A DNA stretch of 64,000 nt from Owenia fusiformis. Taxonomy: Eukaryota > Annelida > Polychaeta > Sabellida > Oweniidae. How positions within the stretch are numbered: position 1 is the first letter of the stretch; each line of letters starts with the position of its first letter. The translations under genes were made by a program, and so were the position numbers. Under the pieces are notes generated by a model, which was given only the letters and a program-made list of their open reading frames with translations, made no database searches and was not told the DNA's origin. Positions 21,701 to 36,700 of the stretch are shown here, piece by piece. The stretch spans positions 4,116,571-4,180,570 of the forward strand of contig CAIIXF020000011.1 in NCBI GenBank assembly GCA_903813345.2, given 5' to 3'.

Positions 21701-24700
21701 CTTTTGTAGAAGTAAATGAGCATCGTTACAGGCCTTCACATTAAACCTGACGACATCATTTCCACTGACATCTATTGGCGGGTGGCGATACTCCGCATCA
21801 TTTGGGGTTTGGAATGTTCCTGAAAATAAACAATAAATAATCTTTCTAAGTAAGCACAATACTTAGCTATAATTTATCAAATACTATAGCCAGTTTACTA
21901 TGATGAATGTTGTTACAGAATTATTTATATTTTGAAAAAAAAGTTTTATGAACTATTTGAGGTTGCTTTAAAAATTGAAAATAATGAATTGAACTAATCA
22001 GAAATATTCTATTAACAGATAAATGTATTTTTTCTCACCAATAACATCAGGAGTAGAAGTAGTGATGTCAATGAGTTCCCATGAACCAGTCGCTCCCCAG
22101 CCGGTCATAAAATTGATAACATTTACAGCGTGTGGAGTTGGATCTTGCCAAAACATAAGCATATTTTGGCCATATATGTGTCCTTTTCCAACTTTGATGA
22201 ATCCATTTTCCCAACTTACCTAAATGTTTGGAAATGTACATTGATGAATTATTGTAGATTATTCTACAAGGCATGTGGCATATTTCAATTCTGCTTCATT
22301 TGAAAATATAATGTTTAACGTTACCCAGAATTGCCTCATCTCAGAGCAGCTCAAAACAGAACCTGCATAGGAAGCTACTTCTGAGCCATCCATGCCATCT
22401 CGTATTGCCGATTTAGGATTCCCTGCCCAACCATGGATAACGATTTGATAAAGATCATTGTTTGTATCCCCAGGTGTCTTTTGTAAAAGTAAATGAGCAT
22501 CATTGCAGGCCTTGACATTGAATTTTATAACTGTATTTCCATTGACATCTATCGGTGGATGACGATAGCTCTTTTGATTTGGAGTTTGGAATGTTCCTGT
22601 AAGTTGATTAATTCATAACATGAAATTTAACGATATTTCGAATAAACACGTTTTATGAAATATTTGAAATTGCTTTTAAAATTGAAAATAATGAATTGAA
22701 CTAATCAGAAATATTCTAATTAGAGATAAATGTATTTTTTCTTACCAATAACACCAGGAGAAGTAGTAGTGATGTCAATAAGTTCCAATGAACCAGTCGC
22801 ACCCCAGCCGGTCATAAAATTGATAGCATTGACAGCGTGTGGAGTTGGATCTTGCCAAAACATAAACATATTTTGGCCATATATGTGTCCTTTTCCAACT
22901 TTGATGAATCCATTTTCCCAACTTACCTACATGTGTTTTGAAAATATATATTGATGAATTATTGTAGATTATGCTACAAGGCATGTGGCGTATTTTAATT
23001 CTGCTTCTGATCATTTGAAAATATAATGTTTAACGTTACCCAGAATTGCCTCATCTCAGAGCAGCTCAAAACAGAACCTGCAGAGGTAGCTACCTCTGAG
23101 CCATGCATGCCATCTCGTATTACCGATTTAGGATTCCCTGCCCAACCATGGATAACGATGTGATAAAGTTCATTGTTTGTATCCCCGGGTGTCTTTTGTA
23201 GAAGTAAATGAGCATCATTGCAGGCCTTGACATTGAATTTTATGACTGTATTTCCATTGACAATTATCGGTGGATGACGATAGCTCTCATCATTTGGAGT
23301 TTGGAATGTTCCTGTAAGTTGATCAATTAATAAGCATGTAGTATTTAGTTTTCATTTTCAGATCAGGATAACTTATATAGCTATCATTATGATACATGTA
23401 GGAGTAACACCTTTGGTGCCACCTGTTTTCACTAATATTTAAAATCAACTTTCACTAGTAACCACTTGCTAAACAAATGCGGATAAATGAAACGGCGCCA
23501 TATTTGAACTTATTATAACATTCCGGTTCCTTTGTACATATCTTGTTACATCTGGTAAGTAGACATATATTCTTTGCGTCAAAACACTGAGTCAATATTA
23601 GGAACTCATGATTTCATGACATGCGTTTGATAACTGATTTGATTGGTTTACATTTGGACCAATACTCACAGCTATTGTGTCGTTTCCATAACAACGCCAG
23701 TATTTTCTCATTATAAAACGTATATCGATGATATTATATTATAGTAAGTTAATTAATGCATATTAGCTACCTTGATTCGGAGGTAAACTATCCACGATAA
23801 GTTCCCATGTCCCAGACGCTCCCCAGCCGGTTATAAAATTGATAGCATTAACAGCGTGTGGAGTTGGATCTTGCCAAGTGAGAAAAATTGACTCTCCAAC
23901 CGCCTGTCCGTGTCTAACTTGAATTTTCCTATTGGCCCAACTCACCTTTAAGAATTTATAAGTACTTTAGAATTAAAAAGAAGTTTGTATCGTTGGTATA
24001 AAGATGGTTGTTTGAGTCACACGTTTGCATGTTTGTAATTTAACCTTAAAGGTGCAACAGAGAGACAAGTTCGAAACAATTTGTTACTATTTTGCTATAT
24101 TCTTGCCCATGACATTCCATGTCATGCCTGTTACCCCATATTGTGAAAGATTGATATATTACCCAGAATGGCCTCATCTCGTTGCAACTGAAAACGGAAC
24201 CCGTAGAAGTAGCTACAGCAGTGCCAGTAATGTCTCTTATAACCGATTTAGGATTCCATGACCAACCATGGATAACGATTTGATAAAGATCATTGCTTGT
24301 ATCACCAGGTGTCTTTTGTAGAAGTAAGTGCGCATCATGGCAGGCCATCACATTGAACCTGATGAACGTTTTCCCTTCGACATCTATCGGTGAATGTCGA
24401 TAATTCGAATCATCTGGCGTTTGGTATGTATCTGTAAAGCAATTGTTCATTCATTATATCAATTTCAACAGCAACATCCTCTTAATGTATTTTGTGATAG
24501 TAGCACGGCGTACTGTTATGTTCATTATTTGAATAAATGAATTTGTTGATCCATTAGTTTATATAATGTGTAATTATAATTGAGCCTTCTCTGCCTTACT
24601 TACCGACATCTTCAATCAGCTCCCATGTGCCAGACGCACCCCAGCCGGTCACAAAATTGAGTGCATTAATAGACTGCGGAGTTGGATCTCGATAGCTTAG

Positions 24701-27700
24701 GAACGTGTTCTCCCCAATCTCAAGTCCTTCTCCTACTTGGATATTTCCGTTCGCCCAGCTTACCTTCATATTTAATTAAAATCTTATGAAGCTGTTTTGC
24801 ATTAAGAATTTCTTTGGAAAGTACGGATACATTAGGAACCTTTATCTATTGCAATATCAAAATATAAACTGTGGTAATGCGCCTGTATGATGAAAGGTTT
24901 TGTAATATGAATAATAAGAATGATTTTTTGGAACAGAATGATACAAGAGGCAAAGACGAATGTAAACTTGCAACCCTGACCGGATCTTTGGAAAAGTATT
25001 TTATCGTAATTTTAGGATATGCAATTTTATTAAAATGGAGCATATTTTCTTCATAAACACGGTTGCCTAATACAATAACCATGCGAGAGTTTAATAATAT
25101 TATTAATACTCAAGAGTGTGTTTTGAGAACATCATTATATAACATCGTTGGAGTCCGCTAAGATCTCAGAAGACTATCGTATCTAAGCAGAACAAGTGTC
25201 ACCACCATTTATCACTGAATAAATGTAAAAATAACAAAGTATTCGTGCTGTTAACAATTGCATGCTCCGTTACAATAAGCAGCACTGACCAAGTTGTTTT
25301 AACAACAACAAAAACTGATGACTATATTTAACAATTGAACATTACCCAAAACTGCCTCATCTCGGAGCAGCTCAACCGAGCACCTTGGGAACTAGTAACC
25401 TCGTTGTTTGCATCTCGAATAACCGACTTAGGATTCCCTGCCCAACCATGGATAACGATTTGATAATTATCAGCGATTGCTTCCCCAGGGTTTTTTAATA
25501 GTATAACGTGAGCATCGTTGCACGCCATCACATTGAACTTAATTGACGTTTTCCTACTGACATCTATCGGTGTATGGCGATAGTTATCGCCATTTGGCGT
25601 TTGGAATGTACCTGCAATAGGATGTCGCTTACTTATTTGGTACTAAGACTAAGCCGATTTTAAAAAGTAAATATCCGCACTATATAGTCCATAAAACGGT
25701 GAATGTGATCATATTCGTAAAGACAAGAGCATTTGCTAGAGGCGTAAGTTATCAAACATGTTAATGAAGTTTATGATAAAATCAAATACATACGATATCA
25801 TAAAATATCACACGCCCGATAAGAAGATATATATAATTGTCTTTTTTTAAATGTGATCGGAACTCGTTTAACACTGAATGTAGGCATGGACATGTTCGTA
25901 TGTAGAATACTCAACGTGTATTCAAATGTCCTATTTGACATTCCACAGTGTTAAACATCAATTTTCAGAACATTTTAGCGATATATCGCTGTTATTCAAT
26001 CACGACTCATAGTTAATTGCTTTGTGTAAAACATATAGTTCTCCGATGAATTCTTTTGTATCTATTTATCCGTAAATAAATACATATATGTGACTAATAA
26101 GTTATGCCACTTGGTCTTCTATTTTGACAAAGTTGAAGGAACCTTGTTGTCATTTCACCTTGTCTTAAGAATGTAGTTGTGACTATATTTGGTAATTTTG
26201 CGCTTTGTAAACTAATTTGATAAAATAGATGCTTACTCAGCTTCTTGCCACTTGTAGAACATCCACTTGGACAACTGTTTTCTATACTCTTGATCTGATT
26301 TTCTATGTTTGTGATCTCCTCCTTAGCATCATTCAATTTCTCAACCTTGTCTCTGGCATCTTGCACCTTTTCTTCCCATGCCTTCTCTAAATCGGCCACC
26401 TTCTGTTTCTGATCATTAATTTCTTCGGCTTTGTCATCAATTGAGGCTCGAATCCCGTCAACCTAAAATAGTATTGTATCAAATGATAAAGTGATCAAGT
26501 TTGTTTGCCCAATAAATGTTTAGGAACACAAGTTGATCCATTAATTGTTCTTTCAAACAAGAAAATGCAGCAAACTCCTCGAGTCGAGGTCTCCAAGTCA
26601 AAAAAATGCCTGACCCTCTCATATCTGTTGATTATCCCTGTTTATAACTGATTCAAGAGCGTGGCACTGAACGAACCTATATGCCTATTTGTTATTTGTT
26701 TAGTTGTTGGTTGGGTAACATGTTAATGACGTCACAAATGATGCGAAGAATCTTTAAACCAATCAGTGAAGTCTATATTAATTGTTTGTTTAGTTGTTGA
26801 TGTGGCAATACGTGTCTGACGTCACGGGTGATTGCATCATATTCCAGTCACGCCATTTTACGACATTGCATAATTTTAGCTGATTTTGGCTTCATTTCAC
26901 TTTATTTAAAAGACTTTTAAAAATATATCAATGAGTCAGTATTTTTTCTTATAAATATTCATATTTGAATTTGAGGTCAAAGTCCGAACATTTGATCAAC
27001 TGATTGTAATCACATTTTAAAGAGGTGAAGAAGTGAATAATTACAGGAGCAAACGTGATCAATGGTTCGAGGTCTCCCGCAAAGTAGTCGCTACGCTCCT
27101 ACTTCGCGCTGCCTTCGGCAGAGGAGTCCTCGAAAAAATGTTCATCGATACAGTTAACTTTTTCAATACATCCTGATACTGACACACAAGAGCGATTATC
27201 GTGTCTGAGCCTATCATAGCTGTCAAACTTGGACGTAGGCGCATAGTATACCATATTATTTAATTGTTATTTTTAGCATCGAAGTAGTACCATTATACGA
27301 GGGTTGTCCCAGAAATAATGCACTATATGCTCTAACTTTCTTTAATATTCAGCTGAAATTTTCTTTACGATTGAAGTTTAATCTATTATATCCCGAAGTT
27401 TCAGCATCAAATACTTATAGTAAGTCTTAATATAATGGTTGCTATAGCAACATGAGGGTATGGGTGGGCGGGGCAGGTACCAATTTTTCTAATTATGAAA
27501 AGATCCAAAGTGTTATTTTATTAATATTTCTTTCTTTTAAATGATCAAAATGTTTGGGAAATTGTTAAATTTATTCAGCATGATGTTAAGCAAGTACAAA
27601 TAATGACATTTAGCATCATGATGTCATAATACCACAGTTCAATAGTCACAAATTCAAATACAGTCACAGTCAAGAAATTGCAAAAATGGCTGCAATTCTC

Positions 27701-30700
27701 ACCTGATAACAGAAGGCCTTGTGTTTGGTGGCCTAATGTCATACTTCACTAGGACTCACAGCCATGCAAAACATATGCTACCACGAAGAAAGTATATACC
27801 GAATAGAATTTCAATTATGAGGTGGCAGAAGAGATTTAAAAGAGATGACTTGACCCTGGATGACAACTCCAAACATGAGAGGCAAAAACTCCACAAGTCA
27901 CAGTGGAAGAAATTGCCAAGAGTGTTTGACCTGACAGGCATCAAAAGTACATAACATGCAAAGAGCAATATTTTGAGAAAATGTGAAATGGGACACTGTG
28001 CAATATACATCCATTAAATCTAGGATGTGCTCCTAGTAATATTTAGTATCTTAAAATGTATTTTTGAGCATGCTTCTTATAGCTTATAGCTACACAAAAT
28101 GGTATTTGTTGATTAATTATTTTATATTATCAATGTTTTATCCCTTTTGACGTGACTTCATAACCTGCCCCACCCTACCCGAACTTTCCAACTTGATTTT
28201 ATTATAACATCAATATAGTTTTATCAGTCAACATTAAAATTTGTAGAATAATCAAAATGTCTCTAAGGAACATTTACTGAAAATTTCATGGAAAAAATAT
28301 CAATTATTGATAAAGTGAGGGCATATAGTGCATTACTTCTGGGACAACCCTCGTATAAGCACATTAGTAAGAACAGGTGTTTTTACCACTGCTTTTTTAT
28401 CCCGAAGATCTTCTGCAGCATTTTCTAAGGTCTCTTTAGCTGACTCAAGTTCACCGTTAGCTGCATCAAATGCTGCTGTTGCAGCATCATTGAGGTTGTC
28501 TATAGCGTCAGTCACCTTTGTCTTCAGAGTTTCCAAAAGGACTTGTTCAAAGTAACCCGATACTTTAAACTCCGAAGAAGCTAATGTCGCATAAGTTGCA
28601 GTAAGAGAGAGTTGTGCGTCAAAAGGTTCTAAGAATTTCCCACTAATTTCAAAATGCATTCCTTGATGACCTATCGTTATATTCACCGATCTACATATTT
28701 TAAGCACGCAAACCTTTCCCTGGATATCAATCTTCGCTCGGGGCTTCGGGTTCCATCCTACGTCAACTAACAACTCAGGGCCAGATTTACCATCACCATC
28801 AACACTGATGAGATCATTGCCAATGTTAAACCTATCTACTGTCAGAAATATGAATATACCATTAAGGTCCATTCTCATTGTACTACTCACTCTAAAGCCA
28901 ATAATTTGTATGGTGCCATTGAACCTAAACCCACTTGGAATTGCTATACCATTTGGCAAAGTCTTACCAAATTGTGAATAAGATGTGTCGAGACCATCAG
29001 GGAAGCCAATTTCATCCAAAGCCGCTGGGAGACTTGGATAATAGGCAAATGCAGCTAATATCTCAGGAATAGTTAGTTTTGAAATCTGTCCTAAGAAATA
29101 ACTCTCTGATGGTACAATTTTGTTAAGTCCAATAAATAAGGTTGCATTAAAAAGTTTTGCATTGCCATTATCGATCAGACCTATTTGTGCTCGTCCTCCT
29201 AGGTGTAATTCTGAAACGACCGTAGGCTCTGGCACTACGCCTATCCTAATGAATAGATCACAAATTGTCATTACCGGAATTGCAAATGGTTTAGCCCAAC
29301 ACCCTATCATTGCCATCTCTAATGTGGCACCCCCAGTTGTAGAAAAACCTATAGCACCAGTAAAACGAAGCGCCGGGTCATCTATTACCAGGCTGGCTAT
29401 AAGGGCAACCTCGATCTTAGGTGGTTTCACTATGACTCTAAATCCTAAATCTGATAGTTTGAAACCTGGAACAAACTCTATTTCTCTAGGAATTGTTACC
29501 TCAAGTAGAAGGTCGTTAATTGCAAGACGACCCTTCATATTCAATGAGAGTCCAGGCAACAACTTGTTGAAAACTAGACAGAGGAAATCCCCAGAACAAT
29601 CAGCAGAAGCTGGTAGTTTAATATTGACAACAAACGACACTCCTTTCAATGTGGTCGTAGAACTTAACATTTCAAGTTTAAACTTCAATTCACTCCTCCC
29701 TTTGGTTGGTATTTGTTGGGTGGACATAACTAGACCTATGGAGCTTTCATCAAATATTTTGTTACCAGGCATGGCAGTTATGTCAACTTCACCCTTTGTG
29801 AGTTTATCTATGACACTGCTGAGTTTTGTCTTCTGAAGTACTATCCCAAGGGCCATTACCATAGCACCGCTTACTCTGCCGCCTATTATTTCCACTTTAG
29901 AAGCATCAAAGTTACCAATTACTGCACTACCAGAAACTCTTGACCCAAATGTATTGCCCATTAAAACTTCAATACATGGATTATCAATTGAGAAGGTTTC
30001 AAACATATCTCCAACAAAATCGGGGAGAAATGACGAAGCTAACTGTGCCAATACCTTCCCTACTTCAAGTTCTCTTTCAGAACAGGCAGATGCTAAAAAG
30101 ACAGAGGATCCTGATGGTTTTTCGATGGTCAAATCCATGGGGTAATCTCGTATCAACCAAGTACCACTTGCCTCAAAGCTTAATGTCTTGGGATTGCCTA
30201 AACCTATTACAAACTCGACCTGAGGTTCTCTTAATTCAAATACATCCTCAACTATGATGATGTCATCTTCAAGCGGTACTGGTAAAGTCAATTTATTTAG
30301 TTTACCATCGTAGTCTATATTTGAGAGGCCCTCATTGAGAAAGGATGCCAAAGGAAAACCAGGTGGAAGTTCAAGACTGATTGAATCAAGAAGTTTATTT
30401 AGAATACTCTCAATGTCTAGCTGAGGTCCTGGTAGAATTTTAAATCCAATTGACTTAGGGGGAGTGTATGTAACCATGAAATTCATCGGGACTGAATTAG
30501 CGTCAAATCTTGCATTGAACAACAAACTGATACCCTCAGTCACTGATGGTGATAACGACAGGATTTCAGACTCAATGTTAAAATCAACTATAAGGAAGGG
30601 GATATCTTTAGAAGCCCCTATAACTGCTACCTCTGGAAATTCTAGACTACCAATCAAAGGAACGCTCGAAATATCATAATTTGCAATATGTTGAATTATT

Positions 30701-33700
30701 GTTGAGAGTTTCAGGTCGGTCAAATGGGCAGCCAGTGAAAAGCCATTATCGATGGTATTCCCGTTCCTCAATCTGTTGATATTAAGCATGAAGTTTGCTC
30801 TACCCAGCGTTGGTACAGTGGCTGAGAAAGAGAATTGAGAACCCATACCGACATCCTTGAATTTTGAGACAAGGTTCATATCACTTATTATAACATCATT
30901 AAAGTTAAGGGTATTGAAAAGAGACGATGCACTTGTTGAACCTCCGGGTACAACTGCCGATGCGATACTTCCTAATAATGTTGCAAGGGATACCTCAGAA
31001 ACAAGAGGACTTGCAGTAATTTCATATTCTCCGCCATCGAAGTCCACCTGAGCCAAAAATGAAACACCACCCAAATCCCAAACAGCACTAAACGAAACCG
31101 TTAGAGCGTGTGTTGGGATGAAAATGGCGAGCTCGATTTCAATATCAGTAATACTCAAAATAGAGGGGATAAGTGTCATTTCTCGATCGGCAAATAAAGA
31201 TATGGAGAGTAACATGGTTTCGTCACAGACATTGACGTCAAAATATTTGACCACTAAATCCGACATGTCTAGGGGAATGTCATCACCAAAAGAACCAATC
31301 TGAAGAGATTCTGCAATACCACTGATGGTATTCAATACTTGTTGAATCATTACTTTAACGGTGAGGCAGTTGTCGGGAGTAGGTTTGGCAGAAATTATAC
31401 AACCGTCAGACTCTAATGTGACGCTACACGTATCCGTGATGTTTAAAACTTTGCTGACTATTACGGATTTGAAGTTGTAGAATTCATTCAAAGTTGGCAA
31501 TGATTCTGAAACAAAGACAAAATGATACTTGATTTGATTAATCAAAACACGTGATAACAATTAAAATTACAACTGGATTGTTTGTACACCAGTTACTCGT
31601 ATTTCAGTCGAACAATCATCTGCTTTAATCAAATAGCTTATCTAGATCCCTACCTGTAGGATCTGCAACAATATGACCTTCTTCAATCCTTGCATGGACA
31701 GGTGGAGTCGGAGGTATTGTTTCAATTAATATTGGTGGTGGGGTTACTTTATTACCCGCAACTATCCCGCCTATACCAGCACCACCAAAACCACCTTGTA
31801 CTGAATCGATAAACCCTGTAATGTCGATCAGCGGTGGCACTGTGACTGCTACTATTTACAAATAAATTATACAATTAGAATGCCTTAATTTCATTACTAA
31901 TGCTGAAAAATCATTTAAGGTCATTGTACATTTATATTGTAAAGGGCGTTCAGTAAGTAAAACTAATTTTGCTCTCAAACTTTTGTTTTTTGTCATTTAT
32001 CTTTCAAATTTTCAGTGAAGAAGCATTCGACATTTTTCTAACTACCCTGAACAATTAAATAAGATATGATGAATAATAGCAAAACAATGGTTGCCATAGT
32101 AACATAAATACGGGTTCTGCGGAGCAATTTCTTACTTTAATAAAAATTGTTATAATACAATGAAATTGATTAAGATTAATGCTGCATATGTCTTTGTTTG
32201 CTATGGCTGAAAGTCACGACAAACATAACAACAACATACACAAATATGATACCATGGCAACAGTAGTCTATGACAGATGATACAACAGATGGAATGATCC
32301 AGAATGATCCATCAGACACTGCTCCATGACATCATCAAAATCATGGCTACCAGGATTGCCAATGGAAGCAAAATGAACAATGAAATGAAACAACAATTGA
32401 GAAGTAGCATCAGATACAATGTGTTGCTAGGGAAATCCAGAAAACGCTGGAGATGGAGGTTCAAGGCCAGTCAGCGTATTTCCTGACAAGGCTCCGTGCG
32501 ATTTTGGGGTATTTTCATGTTTGAAAAATCATCTGCGTGGTAAGATCCACGCAAATATCCATGAGCTTCAGAATGCCGTTCAACATTCGCTGACAAAGAA
32601 CTTTCCAGATGGCTTACACAGGATACATCAGAAGTGGATAGAACGACATCAGCTGTGTGTGAAAGCTAAGGGGAACTACTTTGAACATGAAATAGAATGC
32701 TAACTTGAAAGTAGAAATGTGGAGTAGCCACAGAACTATGTAACATGGCCATTTTCATACTTGCATATTTCTCACTTTTCATATTGATCAATCCTTTATA
32801 TTTCACTTATTATCAATATAACAGGTCCCTAGGTTACTATTGTATCAGTGCCAAATGTTTTAATCCTCTTGTTTTCCATGCCTTGCCTTTTCACTTTCTT
32901 TTGTTTCAAACCAGTTTTTAGCTTTTCATGTTGTATGTTCAATGTTGTTTTGTATTGTGTCGCTTCCATATATGGAACACACTCACTCACTTGAGTTTGG
33001 GTGTTGGCCCAGCCTCAGTAGTTGCTTTGAGATTGTACAGAGAACACTGTGTTTGTTTATTTGAAATATACTTTTTATACATTTTAACTTTGGTTTTCTG
33101 TCATCCTATATCTCGCCACCCACGGCCTTAGCCCCGGACATTACATATGGTTGAACTATAGACAGGATAGAAACTAACGTTAAAAATCTACTATGCTGTG
33201 AACTTATAAAATTGCTCCGCAGAACCCGTATTTGCGTTACTATGACAACCACCATATTGCTGTTATTCATTATATCTTGATCATTTTTTCATGATAGTTA
33301 GAAATGTGGCTGATGCTTCTCCACTGGAAATTTGAACGATGATAGACAAGAAATAAAAGTTTGAGAGCAAAATTAGCTTTACTTACTGAACGCCCTGTAT
33401 ATTTTAAGGTTCATAATGCCTTGGTCACATATGCTCCGATTTTCACTACGGCGCCCGGCCGATTGAGTATTTTGTTCAAAATTGAATACAATAGTGAACA
33501 AAACACTCAATCGGGCGGGCGCCGGCCGATGGATCGGAGCATATGTGACCCAGGCATTACTCTTTGAAACGAAATCATTACTATTCTTAGTATTTAGAAT
33601 CCTCCAATTTTGGAGATATTTTACAATTCACATTCACAAGAGTTAACGTAGTTTAGCTGAAAACAAGAGAGTATACGTATATAGCAAATAAAATGTGTTC

Positions 33701-36700
33701 ACAATTTTGTATGGTACTAGCTTTAGTTTTTATCACACCATCGGTGGGATATAGTTGTCATACTGGTCGTGATCGTGGTCGTGATCGTGATCGTGGTCGT
33801 GATCGTGATCGTCCCGCTTTCTGTCATCACCGTTTAAGGAAAACTGCTCATCAGATTTTCTCCAAATTCGCAGAGATGATAGAGCATATGAAGTACTAGA
33901 GCTGATTAACTTTTGGGTGGCCATCTTGTTTTCTGGCGGCCATTTTGAAGGTTTTTCGAAAAATCTTGTCATCGCCATTTCAGGAAAACCGCTCATCGGA
34001 TTTCCTTCAAATTTACACAAATGATAGAGGATATCAAGTACTAGAGCTGATTAACTTTTAGGCGGCCATCTTGTTTTCTGGCAGCCATGTTGTCATCGCC
34101 ATTTCAGAAAATCCGCTCATCGGATTTCCTTCAAATTTACACACATGATAGAGGATATCAAGTACTAGAGCTGATAAACCTTTATGCGGCCATCTTGTTT
34201 TCTGGTGGCCATTTTGAAGGTTTTTCGAAAAATCTTGTCATCGCCATTTCAGGAAAACCGCTCATCAGATTTCCTTCAAATTTACACACATGATAGAGGA
34301 TATCAAGTACTAGAGCTGATTAACTTTTGGACGGCCATCTTGTTTTCTGGTGGCCATTTTGAAGGTTTTTCGAAAAATCTTGTCATCGCCATTTCAGGAA
34401 AACCGCTCATCGGATTTCCTTCAAATTTACACAAATGATAGAGGATATAAAGTACTAAAGCTGATTAACTTTTGGGCGGCCATCTTGTTTTCTTGTTCTT
34501 GTAATTTGTAAACATAATAGTTTTCCTGGTTCATAGTGTCTGCCTATTTGATGGTGTGATCTCGTTCACGTACTGTGCCTTGTTTATCCTACTGTGAACA
34601 AGTGATACTACCTAAAACTCGTTGACATCGAAACCTCTATTAAAACAAGTGTCTTATACAATCAATTTGTATCCCAAACTAATGATCAAGCCATACCTTT
34701 GTTTTTCTTGAGAAAACTACTCAGTTTCTTAATGGACTTCTTAAGGGATCGTTTGCCCTGTAAACTTGTTTCACTCTTTTTACTTTGCAGTTTGAGAATT
34801 GCTTTCTTTGCCTTCAATGCATGATCACCCAATGTCTCGAGTGTCAATCTAATCTGATCTGTTCTTTCACTTCCGTAACTATCTGTTTTTACCTTAATTA
34901 ACAGAAACGTATTAAATAATTTCTCAATATATAAATTGTGTTTAATTATCGGAATTTACGAAGTATATTATCAATTCAGAAGAACGGAAACGACTCTAGA
35001 ACTGTTGACAAATTGTCTGATTAAAAATCCCGACAAGTATAAACTTTCAGGCTTACTGAGATCATGAGCAATCGAAAAATGTTGTCATACAATATATATT
35101 ATAGTAGTATGAATAACTAAAACAGTGTCCAACGCTGTATTCTGGATGGTTCGTTCGTTCATGGAGATTCAACTTGCCATTGAAATGATTACATCATTAA
35201 TGAATACAAAGCGTATTATATTGTAAGTTGACATACCTTAAGATATATTGTAAGGAGGGAAGCTACCCCTCCCCATCTTTTAACAGCTGTAGAATTCCCC
35301 GATGCGATCTGGACCCTTCGTAAGTCAAGCATCAGTGATTCAGAGGCGATAACTAATAGTCTTTCCAATGTTTGCGCAAGGCCTTCTGATAATGCAGCCC
35401 CTCCTTCTACATCTTGTAAGAACAATATGACATTATTGGAACATTAGGTTTTAAAGCTTGCGTTGAGATTTGAAACGTCATGTGTATAGAATATTACTGC
35501 AAATGTTTCGATACATACAAGCTACTAAGTCTTTTGACACAAAGTCGACCATTTTATCCACGTCTTCTTTAATTAATATTTAAGATAAGAATCCTACTAT
35601 AATACCTTCAAATGCACTGCTAAAGTATGGAAGGTTGCTCATATAAAGGAAATTGCTCAGGATATCTCTGACCAGGATTTCTTCTAATTTGACGACTTTA
35701 CTATTTTTCAGAAGTCTCAAGTCTTTGATAATTCCAGTCGATATTCTGATCACTTCATCCAAATCGTCCATGTCAGCATTTTCTTCTATTAAGGTATTAA
35801 TCTTCTCCTATTAAGTGAAGATGACGCCTTGTTTTCAAAAATTATACAATATAGCCAACAAACAATACAAGCAGAGGCTAATCCCGTGGTCGCATTAGCT
35901 CCGATTTTCAGCACCGGCGCCCGGCCGATGAGTATTTTGTTCAAAATTGAATACAATTTTGAACAAAATACTCAATCGGCCGGGTGCCGTTGTAAAACTC
36001 GGAGCAAATGTGACCACGGCATAAGGTAAGTAATAAAAAAAACGATGACGATGAGTCTAATGCTAATATTGGGTAAAAACATAACGACATTATGCACTTG
36101 TCCAGCCAAAAATATTAAAGACCGACAACGTTTTAGCTCTATATGTCCGCAGTTGTGATATTTTCTTATAGATCGTCGTCTATACCACTGGGGGGTATCG
36201 TGATGCAACAACACCGTGTTGTTGCATCAAGATGGCCAGACTTCCGGTGATAGATTTTCGTACGATGTTTTGTTTTCCCAATTTACACCCATTTCTAGGA
36301 CGAGTTGCTCAATAATCATACACATGCAGTTAGCGCATGATCTATATTTTAAAAAACTGTCATTGGTATACATGTAGCATCATCAAGAAGCGATAAATTC
36401 GTGGTTTTAATTCCTCACTATTGATGCAACAACACCACTCTGTTTCTTATCGATGATACAACAACACCAATGTGCTGATGCAAAAACACCAATATAATGT
36501 ATCATTGAACAACAAGAGAAACTGTTTTATGTTCTGTTTACAGGTCGGGACAATCAGGTTGGGACAGGTTTGAGGCAATCTCATTGATATTGTATCTGAA
36601 AAATAAAGATTATACATTTTCTAAATTAAATGCCCTTGATTTACCGTATGGAAATTGCTTACAAACAACTAATATAATTTTGGAAAGACAACAGGTATCA

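Noticed and set aside
21257-25611. Calling the FAMeT block a methyltransferase
   Set aside because: The domain name is historical; I see no S-adenosylmethionine-binding motif, and the tandem arrangement in a secreted protein favours binding.
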